Assembly (NCBI GenBank): GCA_010672825.2
Contig: JAAHFU020000003.1
Location: 1 to 64,000 of the forward strand
Length of the DNA stretch: 64,000 nucleotides
From: Leptolyngbya sp. SIO1E4
Lineage (GTDB): Bacteria; Cyanobacteriota; Cyanobacteriia; Phormidesmidales; Phormidesmidaceae
Direction: 5' to 3'
Shown here: piece by piece, positions 15,879 through 24,585 of the stretch
Numbering within the stretch: position 1 is the first letter of the stretch
Layout: each line of letters begins with the position of its first letter
The notes under the pieces: generated by a model
Databases searched by the model: none
Told to the model about the DNA's origin: nothing
The model's input: the letters and a program-made list of their open reading frames with translations, nothing else
Position numbers and translations under genes: made by a program

Positions 15879-17363
15879 CTATAAATCGGTCAGGAGTTTG
15901 GCCTTTCGCAGTAAAAATGTGAGTACGGTTTCTTCCTCCGTCATAATGTCAGCGCGGCCCGTCATGCCGGGGCGCAGAGAACACTGATGACTTCCCGGCC
16001 CAAAGGAGAGCACTTCTGGTGTAACGGTGACCTCGAAGGTTCCCGACTGAGCCCCCGAAACCACTGGACTCTCAGGTGCCATCGCTGTGACTTGAGCGTT
16101 GACGATATCCGGCGAGATCGTTTGCACCGTGCCAGGTAGCGTGCCGTAATCGGGATAAGGACAGGCTGATATCCGGACTTGGGCGGGTTGACCCACAGCA
16201 ACTTGGTGGATCGCCGTCGTTGAAACGAGAGCTTTGATGGTTAAGGCCGACTCATTAGGCGCAATGCTGGCAATGGTGTCTCCTGCAGCGACTGTTTGGC
16301 CGGGGTTACGGAGATCGAGCTGAAATAGCGTCCCCGTCACAGGGGCACGAATAATCGTTTGCTGCAAATCCTGATTCACCTGATGCAGCGCATGCTGGTC
16401 TTGAATTTGCTGCTGTTGCACTTCCAGGAACTGTTGCATTAGCGCTTCCTGTTCCTGGGTGAGGGCCGCCAGAGTCGACTCGCTGCTGGCCTGTTCTTGA
16501 GCAATGCGCGCTTGGGCGATCGCCACTGCCGCATCACTCGGATTCAACCCCGCCTGAGCCTGCCTGAGTCGGGCCTGCGTCGCCGAGATCGTCTCGTTTT
16601 GCTGCTGTACGGCCAGACGAGCGGCCTCTAATTGCTCTTGTGATATTGCCCCCGTTGCCGCCAGGGGTTCATATCGCTGCACCTGAAGCTGTGCCGCTGC
16701 CAAGCTCGCTGCTTCGGAACGCAATTGGGCCTCAATGGCTTCGACCTCAGTGATTGCGGCAATCTGTTGATCCTGATGACTGCGTTGAGTCTGGCGCAGC
16801 TCGGCACTGGCAGCACTAATTAAGCGTTGGCCGCGATCTCCCTCAGCCTGGATCTGGCGGTCTAGCGTCTGCCGTTGGGCTTCAATTTGCTGGAGTTGCC
16901 GTTGGGCTTGCTCGATATTAGTTTGCAACTGGTTTTTGCGGGTTTGCAGCGGCGCATCGTCGATGCGAGCAATGACCTCTCCCGCCTGTACCGTCTGATT
17001 TTCGCTAGCCGCGATCGCCACCACAGTCCCGGCTGTTGGAGCTTCAATTTGCTTCAGTTCCCCTACCGGACGAACCGTTGCCTCAGCGGGAATCGTAACC
17101 CGGTAGGGCGTCACTGCTACCAACACCGTGGCGATACCCACAGAGACCGCGATCGCCATTCCGCCCCATTGGGTCCAGCGGCGAATGGGGGGGAGAGCAT
17201 CGAGACTTAAGAAATCCTCAATCGAGGAAGTGGAAGGGAATTCAGGATTAGAGAGATGGGGAGACGGGGGGATGGGGGGATGGGGGGGAGAAGAGACAGC
17301 GGGCTGACGAGCAGCCTGGTTATGAACTCGGGGGTTGAGATTCGAAGCAGATTCAGCGTGCAT
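15879..17363 (-). CDS. HlyD-family membrane fusion protein
   Basis: About 494 residues. The ATG at 17363 has AGGAG 8 nt upstream; an upstream GTG overlaps the transporter stop. A Pro-rich cytoplasmic N-terminus is followed by one membrane segment (about residues 62-80), a lipoyl-like part (APTAGTVVAIAASENQTVQAG), a long Gln-rich coiled coil and a second half-lipoyl part (IIRAPVTGTLFQLDLRNPGQ). The C-terminal beta-barrel ends SLRPGMTGRADIM. It is the periplasmic adaptor of a type I secretion system and pairs with the adjacent C39 ABC exporter to export peptides across the envelope. TolC would be encoded elsewhere. Confidence 0.9.
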   Translation of the reverse strand: MHAESASNLNPRVHNQAARQPAVSSPPHPPIPPSPHLSNPEFPSTSSIEDFLSLDALPPIRRWTQWGGMAIAVSVGIATVLVAVTPYRVTIPAEATVRPVGELKQIEAPTAGTVVAIAASENQTVQAGEVIARIDDAPLQTRKNQLQTNIEQAQRQLQQIEAQRQTLDRQIQAEGDRGQRLISAASAELRQTQRSHQDQQIAAITEVEAIEAQLRSEAASLAAAQLQVQRYEPLAATGAISQEQLEAARLAVQQQNETISATQARLRQAQAGLNPSDAAVAIAQARIAQEQASSESTLAALTQEQEALMQQFLEVQQQQIQDQHALHQVNQDLQQTIIRAPVTGTLFQLDLRNPGQTVAAGDTIASIAPNESALTIKALVSTTAIHQVAVGQPAQVRISACPYPDYGTLPGTVQTISPDIVNAQVTAMAPESPVVSGAQSGTFEVTVTPEVLSFGPGSHQCSLRPGMTGRADIMTEEETVLTFLLRKAKLLTDL

Positions 17364-17374
17364 GACAGGTCTCC

Positions 17375-19525
17375 TCACGCGACCAAAAATGGCAAGTGCT
17401 CACCGCTCTGATGGCGGAGTTCCTCGGGGGTGCCCTGCTGCTGGATTTGACCGTGGTTGAGCAAGACAATCCAATCAGCCCGTTGAATCACTCGGGGACG
17501 GTGGCTAATCAGCAACGTCGTCTTGCCACAGCGGTGGTGCAGCAGGGTATCGAGGATTTCGGTTTCACTGACTGGGTCGAGGGCAGCGGTGGATTCATCC
17601 AAAATCAGAATGGGCGGATCGTTGACCAGGGCGCGGGCGATCGCTAGCCGTTGCCGCTGTCCTCCCGAAAGGTTGGAGCCAAATTCTCCGAGTACAGTGC
17701 GATACTTGTCGGGCAGTTGGCTAATGAACTCATCAGCACCTGCGACTTGGCAGGCCTGTACAATCTGCTCAAACTCGATGTGGGGATTGCCCAGGCGAAA
17801 GTTTTCGACAATCGACCGACTCCAGAAATGAGGCTCCTGGGGCACTAACACCACCTGCTGCCGCAGACAATCTAGCGCTAGATCCTGCTGGTTGTACGCC
17901 CCAAAACGGATATTGCCCGACAGCGGTGTATACAACCCGGCGATGAGTTTCACCAGGGTACTTTTGCCACAGCCCGACTTGCCGATCAGGGCCGTGGTTT
18001 GGCCTCCCGGTAAGCTCAGCGAAAAGGTTTGCAGCAAATCCACTCGCCCCGCATGGTGGAAGCTGAGCTGATGACACTGAATGTCTTCATCTGCTGGCAG
18101 GTTGACCCAAACGGTAGCCTGATCCTTCGCCGTTTCGGGAGCGGCATCAATCACCTCGGACATCCGCTGAGTGGCGGTTCGAGCCCGCGCAAACTCATCA
18201 ACAAAGTCGATCGCGGTGCTGATGAAGGTGGTGAAATGGCGATTCATGGTGATGAAGGCCAGCAACATCCCAATCGTCAGCTCCTGCTGAATCACCAACC
18301 CACTGCCTGCCCACAGCAGTCCAATATTCCCCAAGTTGGCCACCAGGTTGGAGAACGTGCCGTTCACAATGCTGATCTGGATAGTGCTGAGGCGCAGCCG
18401 CGCCAGACGGCTAAACCGCGTGTGCAGTTCGTCTGCAAACTGAGGAGCGGCAGCAGTGGTTTTCAGAGTAAGCGCACCTTTGAAAGTTTCCACCAGTACC
18501 CCTTGATTCTCGGATGAGAGCACCAGCAGAGCCCGCACCCGCTGCTGAAATCTGGGTAAAAACGCCACGGTGGATAGGGTCATGACCACCGCGATCGCCA
18601 GGGCCACCCCAGTTAGTGCGGCATTGTAAAACAGCATGAAGCCCAACGACACCAGGGCAATGAATAGCTGGCTAGGTAGCTGTACGACGGCCTGCGACAC
18701 CAATTGATTAATGACCTGGATATCCTCTAGACGACTGGTGACTTCGCCACTGCGGCGGGCTTCGTAGTAGGTGAGGGGCAGGCGCAAAATTTGTCGGCCA
18801 AACTCCAGCACCAGTCCTAACTGCAGCCGTTGGGAAAAATGGGCAATCAGGTTGGCCTGAATTAGCCGTAAGCTGCTGCCAATCAACTGCATCACGCCAA
18901 CCGCAATCACCACCCGCGTCAGCAGTTGGGTATCGCCGCGCACCAGCACATCATCCGTGAGAATCTGCACCAAAAAGGGAGAGGCCAGGGCCAGTAACCC
19001 CAAGATGGCGTTGAATAGCAGCGCCTGCAACAGGATGCCGCCGTAAGACAGCACCCGTTTCAGAAATCGGGAGAAGCCACCGATGCGATCGCGATCGTCA
19101 GCCTGCGTGTAGAACCGCGCTGGGTCTGGTTCCAGGAGCAGCATCACCCAGTTACGCCACCCTTCCCGCAGGGTGGGCTGATCGATAAATCGCAGCCCCA
19201 CCCCCGGATCGGCGACCACATAGCGGTTGCCTTTACGGCCATAGAGCACCACCCAGTGAACCCCTTTCCAGTGAATGATCGCCGGTAGAGAGACATCTTC
19301 CAGACGATCCAAAATGGCGGGATGGGCGGTGACAGCTCGCGCCTGTAGACCCAAGGCTTCAGCGCCGCGCTTTAAGCCCAACAGAGTAGTACCCTGCTGC
19401 CCAGTGCCGACGAGTGCCCGCAGGCGACTGAGGGTGTACTGTTGCCCGTGGTAACGAGCAACGGTTCCCAGGCAGGCAGCGCCGCAGTCTTCTTGGCTAT
19501 GCTGACGAACGCAGGGATATTTCAT
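17375..19525 (-). CDS. C39-peptidase ABC exporter (PCAT)
   Basis: 716 residues. The N-terminal C39 cysteine peptidase has C14 (QEDCGAACLG), H90 (KGVHWVVL) and D106 (VVADPGVG). A six-helix membrane domain spans about residues 160-450. The ABC ATPase carries Walker A GKSGCGKST, Q loop (VVLVPQEP), signature LSGGQRQR, Walker B ILILDESTAALD and the switch His (SHRP). It cleaves after double-glycine leaders and exports the core. The start overlaps the upstream precursor by 4 nt, so the two are translationally coupled. It is the only visible exporter for the many GG peptides of the window. Confidence 0.95.
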   Translation of the reverse strand: MKYPCVRQHSQEDCGAACLGTVARYHGQQYTLSRLRALVGTGQQGTTLLGLKRGAEALGLQARAVTAHPAILDRLEDVSLPAIIHWKGVHWVVLYGRKGNRYVVADPGVGLRFIDQPTLREGWRNWVMLLLEPDPARFYTQADDRDRIGGFSRFLKRVLSYGGILLQALLFNAILGLLALASPFLVQILTDDVLVRGDTQLLTRVVIAVGVMQLIGSSLRLIQANLIAHFSQRLQLGLVLEFGRQILRLPLTYYEARRSGEVTSRLEDIQVINQLVSQAVVQLPSQLFIALVSLGFMLFYNAALTGVALAIAVVMTLSTVAFLPRFQQRVRALLVLSSENQGVLVETFKGALTLKTTAAAPQFADELHTRFSRLARLRLSTIQISIVNGTFSNLVANLGNIGLLWAGSGLVIQQELTIGMLLAFITMNRHFTTFISTAIDFVDEFARARTATQRMSEVIDAAPETAKDQATVWVNLPADEDIQCHQLSFHHAGRVDLLQTFSLSLPGGQTTALIGKSGCGKSTLVKLIAGLYTPLSGNIRFGAYNQQDLALDCLRQQVVLVPQEPHFWSRSIVENFRLGNPHIEFEQIVQACQVAGADEFISQLPDKYRTVLGEFGSNLSGGQRQRLAIARALVNDPPILILDESTAALDPVSETEILDTLLHHRCGKTTLLISHRPRVIQRADWIVLLNHGQIQQQGTPEELRHQSGEHLPFLVA

Positions 19526-19719
19526 GGCTGCTCTGCAACACCTAGACTCAATTCATCATGAGGCGTTGAATTGCTTGCCGCTTCACGGGCTGCTTGGACA
19601 GCAGGTAACAGTAAAGCAATGAGAATTGCGCCTCCTTTAAGCATTTCACTGTCAGTTTCTGTTAGCTCTTGCCAAAGCTCATTGTTCATATTGTTCATCG
19701 CGTTGTTCATGTTGTTCAT
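19522..19719 (-). CDS. GG precursor with prepilin-like hydrophobic core
   Basis: 65 residues starting with Asn/Met repeats (MNNMNNAMNNMNN); AAGGAG precedes the ATG. The leader ELWQELTETDSEMLKGG ends at GG. The core AILIALLLPAVQAAREAA strikingly resembles the N-terminal helix of planctomycete-type prepilin-like proteins (DUF1559, LIALLLPAVQAAREAARR), where a Gly also precedes the helix. It is translationally coupled to the PCAT gene and so is a prime substrate of it. The tail is hydrophilic. Confidence 0.7.
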   Translation of the reverse strand: MNNMNNAMNNMNNELWQELTETDSEMLKGGAILIALLLPAVQAAREAASNSTPHDELSLGVAEQP

Positions 19720-19896
19720 CTCGTTATCTCCTTGAATTTTTGAAGTTGAAAAATTGTGGATATCGACTTTTGGAAGGCAGTTTGTAGAGATTTTTACAAA
19801 ACTGCTAGCCTTAGCTTCATGCAGAAAACTGGCAGCTAATTTGCTGAACTCACCATTGTTCCATGGTGGTTATTGATAAACCCACCAGATGGACGG

Positions 19897-20048
19897 TCAC
19901 CTGACGGACGGTCGTCCGTCAGATTTTTTGTCTACATTTTTTGAACCACCTATGAGGTGTTCCATGGCTTCAATCTCTAGAGACTGAAAAAGAACTAAAT
20001 CATCATTCTTGGATTGATGATTTTTCTGCAAATTCAATAATTATTCAT
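19897..20048 (-). pseudogene. Frameshifted GG-leader precursor
   Basis: After GGAGGAAAGTC an ATG opens only four codons (MNNY, stop). One base out of frame the strand reads NLQKNHQSKNDDLVLFQSL, then EIEAMEHLIGG and a short basic core. It is a paralogue of the 22591-22794 gene (LFQPLEITTMESL). A single-base indel near the start is the simplest explanation. The core is partly made of a perfect hairpin. Confidence 0.45.
19901..19922 (+). terminator. Perfect 10-bp hairpin followed by T run
   Basis: CTGACGGACG-GT-CGTCCGTCAG, then ATTTTTTG on the plus strand, has the shape of a rho-independent terminator. No plus-strand gene lies upstream; it sits inside the broken minus-strand precursor. Confidence 0.4.
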
Positions 20049-20166
20049 GACTTTCCTCCGTCTAGACTGGCCTTTTGATTGATATTAGAAGGCAAAAATT
20101 CCTTCACTTTGAGAAAACAGCAATTCAAAGAATTAAACACAGATTTTTTTTCGTATCACTATTGAG

Positions 20167-22131
20167 CTAGGGAGATCGCACTTTGAAAGCTTGATAAGTG
20201 CTGTAGGGGATTTGCCGGTACGCTTTTTGCACTGTTGGGGGAAATATCTGAGGCTGTATGACCTGTTCAACCACCGATTGCGCCGTTGTCTCCCAATCCT
20301 CGGGTGCATCTAAGAGCCCCACCAGCAAAGCAGGCCCGCCACTTCCCATATAGCGGGTAGCGTCTAAAGTCCAATCAAAGAAAGGCGCACCGCCCCACAT
20401 TCTGGCGATCGCGATAAACGACTGGACGGCTGGATCATCTGGATGCAGGGCTTTGAGGGTTTCGCAAGCTGCCTGCAGATCCAGGAAATGCTCATAAACC
20501 TCTTCTAAAATCCCGTTGACGATCGCGTATCCTTGTTGAGAAGTGAAACGGGATAATACCTCTGCATAGAAATCCATTAAGGAAGCAAAGTGTTTTCCCT
20601 CCCTGAAAATGGACTGCTTGATGTCAATCCAGACGGCATTGTTGTCTAGAATTTCGTGTCCGTTAGAGCCAATGTCATTGAAGAGTCCAACAATCTTACT
20701 CGCGGCCATTCTGGCCTTATCGAGCAGCCAATAGGTTGGGAGCGATGCCTCCTGATTACGGTCATACAACGTGAGCAATCGATCCAAGATCGGGGTTTCA
20801 GCAGCGTTAAACTTTTCTGCATTAGCCAGGAAGTCGCGGCAGGCAGCTTGTACCATGGCATCTTCATCAATGAAGACATCGCAGGCAGCGCTGCCATCGC
20901 GTTTCCATCGATACGCTTTAGCATCAGTAAATAATCCACTGACTTCCTCTAAGCGGAAGTCAAAATGAGCCTGTAGTCCCTCAATTCCTAGTGCTAAAGC
21001 CGCTTGCGAAAAGTGAAGTGTGTTCTTTTGGAGATCAATTTTTTGCCAAAGCAGACGCACCAAAGTTCTTGCCATTTTGGCGAGTTCTGCTAACCGTTCT
21101 CGATTTATGACGATGAGTTTACTATCCTCAATCTGAGCAAAGACAGCCGTATATTTTTTCTGAAATGCTTGAATATTAGCCTCCGGAAAATCAGCACCGC
21201 AGGCGGCAGCCCTCGCACCCATTTCAGTGAGCTTATTGACATCTTGAATAAATTCCTGGATACCCGCTTGGCCCAGGAGACGCTGAATATCTTCTGCGGT
21301 GCCATCGATCAGGTCATCGTAATACCAGAGGATATAAGAGAATAGGATATTGACATGCCGTCGGGCATCTACCAACTGCCTGCCATGTTCACTTAGTTCA
21401 AGTTTCGCGTCAATCGTATTAGATACGGTCATGTTATCCGCTAAAACAGCTATCATTAAAGCCATTTCACGTTGTTTATGCTGAAATCTTGCCTGCACCT
21501 TGTCATCTGAGTCAGATGGTTTAGGCAGGATTTCATAGTCTTCCATAATCCGACGAGAGAACTCCATATATGCTTCAAATCTTGGTGAAACGTCCTGAAT
21601 CGGAATCCTTACCTGATCCAGCTGCTTGTATTTTATTGGATGCTCTCTGCGGACTCTGGCAGAAATTGAGTCGGGCTCATCTGCCTGCTGTCGCTTTCGC
21701 AAAAATGCTGGGTCTGTAAGTAGGAAATAACCATCTTCGACCGCTTTAATTGAACTATCTAGCCCTAAATTTTCAGATGTACAGGCTGTCTTCGTGTGAT
21801 TCACTTCTGAAAAGAGAGTGCAGCATACGGGGTTAGATAAGGCCATTGCCTGGGCTCGCGTTTTCCCTAACTCACGTGCCATAGTCTCACGAACTTTAAG
21901 GTACTGAAGAACCGGCTGCTGGTGGCTTTGATAAGACGTCAAAGCATGACGAACGATCTCAGCGCGTGTAGGGTGAGTCTGATGAAATTGATATCTTTCT
22001 TGAAGTCTATGGAACTCAGCTTGAAAGTGGTTTTGAATGCAACCATCAGCACCGATTGACTCCTTCGATGGGGAAGAAATCATACGAGCGGGTGAGGCAA
22101 AAGAGGGCGATTTTAGTTGGTTTAAGAGCAT
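20167..22131 (-). CDS. Large class I terpene synthase-like protein
   Basis: 654 residues with no signal peptide. Three marks of class I terpene synthases occur in order. WYYDDLIDG (270-277) holds an aspartate-rich DDxxD. LFNDIGSNGHE (483-493) fits the NSE metal motif NDxxSxxxE. DWTLDATRY (586-594) fits the C-terminal W...RY pair. The spacing between the first two is about 210 residues, longer than usual, and there is an extra N-terminal region of about 200 residues that I cannot assign. Such enzymes ionise prenyl diphosphates. It lies among GG-precursor genes 450 bp upstream of the exporter operon. Product and link to the peptides are unknown. Confidence 0.6.
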   Translation of the reverse strand: MLLNQLKSPSFASPARMISSPSKESIGADGCIQNHFQAEFHRLQERYQFHQTHPTRAEIVRHALTSYQSHQQPVLQYLKVRETMARELGKTRAQAMALSNPVCCTLFSEVNHTKTACTSENLGLDSSIKAVEDGYFLLTDPAFLRKRQQADEPDSISARVRREHPIKYKQLDQVRIPIQDVSPRFEAYMEFSRRIMEDYEILPKPSDSDDKVQARFQHKQREMALMIAVLADNMTVSNTIDAKLELSEHGRQLVDARRHVNILFSYILWYYDDLIDGTAEDIQRLLGQAGIQEFIQDVNKLTEMGARAAACGADFPEANIQAFQKKYTAVFAQIEDSKLIVINRERLAELAKMARTLVRLLWQKIDLQKNTLHFSQAALALGIEGLQAHFDFRLEEVSGLFTDAKAYRWKRDGSAACDVFIDEDAMVQAACRDFLANAEKFNAAETPILDRLLTLYDRNQEASLPTYWLLDKARMAASKIVGLFNDIGSNGHEILDNNAVWIDIKQSIFREGKHFASLMDFYAEVLSRFTSQQGYAIVNGILEEVYEHFLDLQAACETLKALHPDDPAVQSFIAIARMWGGAPFFDWTLDATRYMGSGGPALLVGLLDAPEDWETTAQSVVEQVIQPQIFPPTVQKAYRQIPYSTYQAFKVRSP

Positions 22132-22279
22132 GAAAATCCTGGTTACCTAAGCCTCATCAGAGATAATGCCTCCCCGAACGATCGACAGAAATTCCCTTTT
22201 AGATTGGGTTTTGCTGTCGCTAACCATGCAAAATATGATTTATCTGGGGAGGCTTTATCTTCATTCAAAAATTTGGCGG

Positions 22280-22459
22280 TTAGCCTGCCGAATCCACCAT
22301 TGTTTCATTGTGGTTATAGAACCATAAACCATCGCCGGGATGACAACTTTTTTGAGTGTCGGCTTCTCTATTCCCACCGTTAAATTTAGCTTGTCCTATC
22401 TCGGAAATAGGCTGTAGCAGATCAGTTGCTTTCTTGAATTTATTCTGTTGTTCTTTCAT
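22280..22459 (-). CDS. Short NGG-leader precursor
   Basis: 59 residues: leader MKEQQNKFKKATDLLQPI...QAKFNGG, then a 30-residue core with one Cys and Trp/Tyr (GLWFYNHNE). No clear ribosome site. The DNA for its last residues (CCACCATTGTTTCATTGTGG) resembles a segment next to the broken precursor at 19.9 kb, so the two share ancestry at the 3' end. Expression is uncertain. Confidence 0.45.
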   Translation of the reverse strand: MKEQQNKFKKATDLLQPISEIGQAKFNGGNREADTQKSCHPGDGLWFYNHNETMVDSAG

Positions 22460-22590
22460 AGTTTTTGGGCTACTAGATGACTACCAAATATCTTTCGTTA
22501 AGTACTGAGATGCAGGACTTAACTTAATGCTTTACGTCTTGGGAAGACTACGATCGCACTTCATCGTGAACAGCATGTGCGACTGCCGAA

Positions 22591-22794
22591 TCAGCTCCAG
22601 CTAGAAGTGGGATGGTGGCTGTAATTAATCTTGATAGCTTCATAATCGAGAATAATGCTATCTTCGGCTTCATCCTCACCCGATCGTGAGCTACCTGTGA
22701 GGGATTCCATAGTAGTAATCTCTAAAGGTTGAAAAAGAATTCGATTACTATTCTTAGGTGAGGCGATTCTGGTGGAAAGTTGAAAATTTTTCAT
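22591..22794 (-). CDS. Precursor-like peptide with Hcp-like C-terminal strand
   Basis: 67 residues from the ATG at 22794 (TGGAGTCCAAACC before it). The leader MKNFQLSTRIASPKNS... LFQPLEITTMESLTGS carries GS where paralogues have GG, so normal C39 cleavage may be impaired. The core has DSIILDYEAIKINYS, resembling the last strand of Hcp (SISLNFAKIEVKYT), and ends PTSSWS. Confidence 0.5.
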   Translation of the reverse strand: MKNFQLSTRIASPKNSNRILFQPLEITTMESLTGSSRSGEDEAEDSIILDYEAIKINYSHHPTSSWS

Positions 22795-22848
22795 GGTTTG
22801 GACTCCATTTAGATTGAGTGATGATTGCTTGAGGCAACCAGCGATCAC

Positions 22849-23040
22849 CTATGTAGTCGGCACGTATCCGCCAGTATCGTGCCGCCCCTGATGCGACCCA
22901 CTGTTTTGATTTTGGCTACCAACTGACCAAACACTGCCGCCAGCAATATGCCAAATGTTGACATCTTCTAAAATCTGATAGAGATCTTGAGAGTTACTTT
23001 CAGACTGATTGGTAGCTGTTGCCGACTGGATGATTTTCAT
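22849..23040 (-). CDS. AGG-leader precursor, Ser/Gly/Gln core
   Basis: 63 residues from the ATG at 23040 (CGGAGACAATCTC before it). The leader MKIIQSATATNQSESNSQ... LEDVNIWHIAGG ends at GG. The 28-residue core is polar (SVWSVGSQNQNSGSHQGRHD) and contains one Trp. It lies in the upstream precursor array, in the same orientation as the terpene synthase-like and exporter genes. Confidence 0.55.
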   Translation of the reverse strand: MKIIQSATATNQSESNSQDLYQILEDVNIWHIAGGSVWSVGSQNQNSGSHQGRHDTGGYVPTT

Positions 23041-23089
23041 GAGATTGTCTCCGAAATTGATTTCTCCTTTTAGTAACCAGATAAATGGT

Positions 23090-23254
23090 CTAGTCACCAG
23101 AGTTCAGCCTGAAGGATCTGAGATAACCAGACATTGCGACTCCGCCGCTAATCACCGCTTGAAGGTTTTTGGGAATGGGTTTCAAGGGTGGGTTGACAGC
23201 AACGTCGGTTTCAGGTTGATTAGCTTTTGATGTTGGTGTGGAATGAAGGTTCAT
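23090..23254 (-). CDS. ISGG-leader precursor, SGYLRSF core (copy A)
   Basis: 54 residues. The leader MNLHSTPTSKANQPETDVAV, then PKNLQAVISGG, ends at GG; the core is VAMSGYLRSFRLNSGD. It is the first of three tandem near-identical genes; all share a GGAGAAATCA ribosome site. The repeated Pro-rich leader (PPLKPIPKN) differs from the other families, suggesting a distinct recognition signal. Confidence 0.6.
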   Translation of the reverse strand: MNLHSTPTSKANQPETDVAVNPPLKPIPKNLQAVISGGVAMSGYLRSFRLNSGD

Positions 23255-23286
23255 TGATTTCTCCTTTTGGCCATCAGAAAAATGAT

Positions 23287-23451
23287 CTATTCGCCAGAGT
23301 TCAGCCTGAAGGATCTGAGGTAACCAGACATTGCGACTCCGCCGCTAATCACCGCTTGCAGATTTTTGGGGATGGGCTTCAAGGGTGAGTTAACAGCAAC
23401 ATCGGTTTCAGGCTGAGTATCTTTGGGTCTTGGCATGGGATAACTGTTCAT
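23287..23451 (-). CDS. ISGG-leader precursor, SGYLRSF core (copy B)
   Basis: 54 residues, nearly the same as copy A: core VAMSGYLRSFRLNSGE, leader start changed to MNSYPMPRPKDTQ. Ribosome site GGAGAAATCA. The 32-bp spacer to copy A resembles the spacer to copy C, so the array arose by tandem duplication. Confidence 0.6.
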   Translation of the reverse strand: MNSYPMPRPKDTQPETDVAVNSPLKPIPKNLQAVISGGVAMSGYLRSFRLNSGE

Positions 23452-23484
23452 TGATTTCTCCTTTTAGGAATTTAGACAAATAGG

Positions 23485-23646
23485 CTATTCACCAGAGTTC
23501 AGTTTCTTGACTTTGAGGTAGCCAGACATTCTGCCGCCGCTAATTACCGCTTGCAGATTTTTGGGAATGGGCTGCAGAGGTTGGTTGACAGCAACGTCGG
23601 TTTCAGATTGAGTAACTTTTGATGTTGGTGTGGAATGAAAGTTCAT
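23485..23646 (-). CDS. ISGG-leader precursor, SGYLKVKKLNSGE core (copy C)
   Basis: 53 residues. The leader is as in copy A (MNFHSTPTSKVTQSE), ending VISGG; the core RMSGYLKVKKLNSGE has diverged and is more basic. SGYL and LNSG(E/D) are kept in all three copies, marking the constrained parts. Ribosome site CAGGAGAAATCA. Confidence 0.6.
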   Translation of the reverse strand: MNFHSTPTSKVTQSETDVAVNQPLQPIPKNLQAVISGGRMSGYLKVKKLNSGE

Positions 23647-23787
23647 TGATTTCTCCTGGTTGCATAAAAACTGGAGTCAACGGATGACGCTGACCGGTAC
23701 CTTGGCAGCATTTTCACGGCAGAGTTGCGTATTCGGATGATCGTGCCCAACCGTGGCATCAAACATTGCGACGCCCGCTCAAATAGC

Positions 23788-24009
23788 TCAATCTTGTGTA
23801 GCCTTATACATCCAGATGGCGGCCCATCTTAGCTCATCATGAGACCCGGAATTACTTGGATCTTCAACGAGCAAGTCATCAACTGAACATCTAGAACAGG
23901 TGCCATCTGATCCTCCAGAGAGGTTTTCAGAAGCAGTGTCAGAAAGCTGTTGAAAGAGAGAAATCGGAGTAGATTGCTCGATTGAGTTTAGAGAGATTTA
24001 ATATTTCAT
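23788..24009 (-). pseudogene. CxxC-core precursor with nonsense codon 4
   Basis: ATG AAA TAT TAA: codon 4, CAA (Gln) in both intact paralogues, is a stop here. The remaining frame is intact: leader ISLNSIEQSTPISLFQQLSD to LSGG, then the core DGTCSRCSVDD with a CxxC and a long tail ending MYKATQD. The ribosome site GGAGAATTCCC is kept. A recent loss is likely unless a suppressor or alternative start is used. Confidence 0.65.
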
Positions 24010-24220
24010 GGGAATTCTCCATAGTGTGTATTACAACTCAGCTAAAACACGATCGCACCCCGAAATATTGAAGAGCGATCTCATCTGTCGGTTGTGCTAG
24101 CGCCAGCGTGATCCAACGAAATCGCTTCTGATGTTGGGTTTTACTTCGTTCTACTCAACCTAAACGAGGAACTTTTGTCAGTCAGCCAATTCTGAAATAG
24201 GCTTGCCTCTCCTATGAGAC

Positions 24221-24421
24221 TCAGTAATCGCCTTTCATCATCAGCTTAGGCGATGTCTTATTAGCCTCTGACTCCTCATCCTCAAGAATCAAATACTTAA
24301 CAGAACATACAGAACAAGTGCCACCTCCAGTGAGTTGTTCAGACGCAGTATCAGAGAGCTGTTGAAAGGAAGAATTTGGAGTAGATTGCTCGATTGATTT
24401 GAGAGAGATCTGATGTTTCAT
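24221..24421 (-). CDS. CxxC-core precursor peptide (copy 2)
   Basis: 66 residues. The leader MKHQISLKSIEQSTPNSSFQ continues to QLSDTASEQLTGG. The core begins GTCSVCSVKY, with a CxxC, and has an acidic middle and a tail ending MKGDY. The Cys pair could form a disulfide or thioether or bind metal. It has an AGAATTTCC-type ribosome region (GGAGAATTTCC). It is a paralogue of the genes at 23788 and 24586. Confidence 0.65.
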   Translation of the reverse strand: MKHQISLKSIEQSTPNSSFQQLSDTASEQLTGGGTCSVCSVKYLILEDEESEANKTSPKLMMKGDY

Positions 24422-24585
24422 GGAAATTCTCCATAGTGTGTATTGAAACTCGGCTAAAACGCGATCGTCTTCCGAAATATTGAAGAGCGATCGTAAATCA
24501 ACAGAGCTGAGTGGCGAGTTTTACTCAGACAAACTATTTCGACTTTGCCTGAGTAAAACTAATTCCTTTGCAAGTTGAAAATTTT

